This document shows positions 62,150 through 64,000 of a DNA stretch of 64,000 bases, in pieces. A program made the position numbers and the translations under genes. The stretch is from Adineta steineri (taxonomy: Eukaryota; Rotifera; Eurotatoria; Adinetida; Adinetidae): NCBI GenBank assembly GCA_905250115.1, contig CAJNOI010000046.1, positions 421,587 through 485,586 of the forward strand. Direction: 5' to 3'. A model generated the notes under the pieces. That model was not told where the DNA came from. It made no database searches and saw only the letters and a list, made by a program, of their open reading frames with translations. Positions within the stretch are counted from its first letter, which is position 1, and each line of letters begins with the position of its first letter.

Positions 62150-63050
62150 ACGGGGCGATGATTCCTGACACAGTATTCCGTAAATTTCCGGCTAATACCC
62201 GCTGAAAACATACCGTTTCTAGACGAAACCAGCAGGGAAATGGCAGGTATCCGGTCAGTGGAATGCTGCTTCCATGAAATCACCGGAATTATCTGAAACC
62301 GACCGTTTCCGGGTTGGATTATTCGATCTGGGATTAACTACGTTACCACTTCTATCCAATTTAGTGTATTTTGCATTAACGGCACAAGAATATGGCTGCT
62401 CGAAGATACTTGATGCTATTGCAACAACTAATAGTGAAATCTTGTTTATATCTAAATTAATTTGTTCAACAAAATTTATCGGTAAATTGCGATCTTTAGT
62501 AGCATTAAGTATCATAAATTGTGATTTAGATGATTTATTCCAATTATTTAATGATAAATCTACATTAACATATTTACGAATTGAATATTTATATAATGAT
62601 AATTATGATGCAGATAACAAATGGAATTTAATTCAAGTCAATACTATTCATTTAAAATATTTTACTATCAACAATTGTAGGATCGAACTTAAATTTATTC
62701 AGTTCATGTTAAACAAAATGAAAAGTCTTAAGTTATTTTCGATATCAGCATCTCAAGCTGACATGATCAATGCGGAAACTTGGAAATTCATCATCGAACA
62801 TTCATTAATTAACTTAAAAATATTCAGATTTTGTTTTGATTACAATAATGATGATGTTTATGATGAAAAAATTAAAAAAATTAAACAATTTCAAACTGAA
62901 TTTTGGTGGAAAAACAATTGGAACCTTCCCCAGGACGATGGTTGCTGAAGCAGGATTCCATGAATTTCCTGCGAAATTCATGAGGAAAATCGCCATTTCC
63001 GGGCGGAACCGGTCGTTTCCGTGCCGGATTGTTCGGCCTGGGTTATCATT
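62150..63050. mobile_element. Repeat-flanked block carrying an F-box gene fragment
   Basis: Two GC-rich stretches (about 62150-62335 and 62925-63045) contrast sharply with the surrounding AT-rich DNA. They share TTCCATGAA and a 30-base segment (62303-62332 and 63013-63042) in the same orientation, differing mainly by transitions. The right one also holds a perfect palindrome, CATGAATTTC-CTGC-GAAATTCATG (62959-62982). Between them is an F-box/LRR fragment. This may be a non-autonomous element with captured host sequence, or a gene copy bounded by solo repeats. Element class unknown. Confidence 0.4.
62274..62948 (+). pseudogene. Truncated F-box/LRR-type gene fragment
   Basis: 224-residue frame without an F-box. 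The middle (about residues 70-215) has the LRR-like and C-terminal features of bdelloid F-box proteins: LRSLVALSIINCDLDDLFQL, STLTYLRIEYLYN, HLKYFTINNCRIELKFIQFM, and a FQTEFWWKNNWN ending. Its first about 40 and last about 10 residues are encoded by the GC-rich flanking repeats. The ATG therefore belongs to the repeat and not to the original gene. Probably a non-functional fragment, though the frame is uninterrupted. Confidence 0.55.
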
Positions 63051-63712
63051 ATGAAATTAACAAATATATGTTATTAATTTATACAATTTCATATTTAAGA
63101 AAAAGCTATCGATTAGTGCACATGCACAAATTAATACAAATAGACAATTTGTCAAATATATTTGACAATGTGAACAATTGAACATTATGTATAAGAAAAA
63201 TTACACAAAATAGCGACACGTAGAACATTGAAGTAAATAAAAATGATGCATACATTATCAAAGATAAGAAGTTGTATATAAATATACACTCAGTAGCATC
63301 TCGTATATTATCGATATTATTCTATGATAGTATAACTAGGTAAAGTTACTTTCAGAAGTTTATCATATCTTTGTCACTTAAAAGTTTATTTCTTACTTTT
63401 TCAATGAACATCTATTCACAAAGATTTTCATTACTAATCATATTAATCTGATAGATTAATTTCATTATGTATCGTTTTATTACTTGTATTTTATAATATA
63501 TGTGAGTATTTATGATATTCATATCTTCATTGACAGTAACACTCTCAAAATTGAACAATTATTGTCTTATCGATTAAATTTTTTATATATTTCATTAAAT
63601 TTAAACATTGAGACTAATTGAATGCTAATTTATTATTTCCAAGTTTGATTCTATTTTTTTCATCATATATATCATTGTTATTGTATAGTAGTATCTAAAT
63701 TGTTTCACAATA
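63051..63712. other. AT-rich spacer
   Basis: No gene or clear repeat is seen between the F-box fragment block and the GC-rich block at 63713. Confidence 0.45.
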
Positions 63713-63860
63713 TTAGTGGCGGCGCGAAAGGCTAAGAGCAGAAGGGGGATGATCACAAAACGGGAGAAAAGAAATCCAAAAATCGGAGCAACTTCAGTCA
63801 TTTTTCTAAAAGGAGGGGGGACCCTCCCCAACCCCTCCCTGATCGCGTTGCCATTGCACA
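63713..63860. mobile_element. GC-rich remnant of a possible DNA transposon
   Basis: AGTGGCGGCGCGAAAGG at the left end resembles the CAGTGGCGG-type ends of some hAT-like DNA elements. The interior has G and C runs that can pair (GGAGGG at 63812-63817 with CCCTCC at 63822-63827). The block stands out by base composition. No matching right end or transposase is seen, so this is at most a fragment or a MITE. Confidence 0.3.
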
Positions 63861-64000
63861 ATATATATGTATATATTTACTCCGTAACTATGTTTGCAAC
63901 ACGCACCAATAACGTTTCTTTATTTTCTTGTTGACCTTTATGAACAATGTTTGCATCTAATTCTTCACTTGTTTCATCGGTCATTTATTATTGTTTGCGT

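Larger units (their letters stand above)
58793..62150. other. Intergenic region upstream of helicase-PARP gene
   Basis: This holds the promoter side of the helicase-PARP gene, hairpin H7 (59180-59223), a tRNA-like stretch (59489-59565) and degenerate tandem repeats (60040-60440). Frames at 59968-60474 and 60315-60647 are translations of T-rich repeat DNA and I do not support them as genes. Confidence 0.5.

Noticed and set aside
1-64000. CRISPR array or bacterial operon structure
   Set aside because: There are no regularly spaced identical repeats, the genes have spliceosomal introns and animal-specific families, and no ribosome-binding sites are seen.

Overview
The window is AT-rich animal nuclear DNA. 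It carries short-intron genes (most introns about 45-70 bp, GT-AG) separated by AT-rich spacers. The best fit is a bdelloid rotifer. The evidence is several gene types that are expanded in bdelloids (a long divergent F-box protein, a B-box/NHL-repeat protein, a Kelch fragment with a Thr/Pro linker, a secreted PAN-domain protein), an innexin, and repeated GGGTGTGGGTG-like motifs that resemble the TGTGGG-type telomere repeat I recall for bdelloids. I could not run a database search, so the taxon is an inference.

Layout: 1-4.5 kb holds the 3' part of WDR70 and a complete DDI1/DDI2 protease gene. 5.4-9.7 kb has two minus-strand genes for small two-pass membrane proteins. 9.7-16.3 kb is a gene desert. 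16.3-18.7 kb is an innexin. 20.3-23.2 kb has a two-exon F-box gene and a small acidic protein. 23.6-28.6 kb has a HAUS6-like augmin subunit and a Mn-type CDF transporter, divergent and 225 bp apart. 29.0-30.7 kb is a secreted PAN protein; 32.5-34.3 kb is a B-box/NHL protein; 35.2-35.7 kb is a broken Kelch gene. 36.3-40.7 kb has proteasome alpha-4 (PSMA7) and a tandem pair of four-finger CCCH genes resembling the N-terminus of ZAP (PARP13). 42.3-45.2 kb has endosulfine (ENSA/ARPP19) and a vestigial-like gene. 47.0-51.0 kb has a Kv-type channel with an altered selectivity filter and a WD40 protein. 52.1-58.8 kb is one 2,163-residue gene. 58.8-64 kb is repeat-rich and includes an F-box fragment flanked by GC-rich repeats.

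Two things stand out. First, the 52.1-58.8 kb gene joins ankyrin repeats, a WWE-like segment, a full DExH helicase, a predicted nucleotidyltransferase-like domain and a PARP catalytic domain with an intact H-Y-E triad. The ZAP-like pair lies 11-20 kb away, so two kinds of PARP/ZAP-related RNA-handling gene sit in one window. Second, at least seven dispersed hairpin-like elements have arms of telomere-like GGGTGTGGG...CCCACACCC. All seven have the G-rich arm first. They lie in introns and in gene flanks.

Most multi-exon models below were built by hand from GT-AG sites. Each joined model given with an exon list has a total length that is a multiple of three and reads through family-typical protein sequence.
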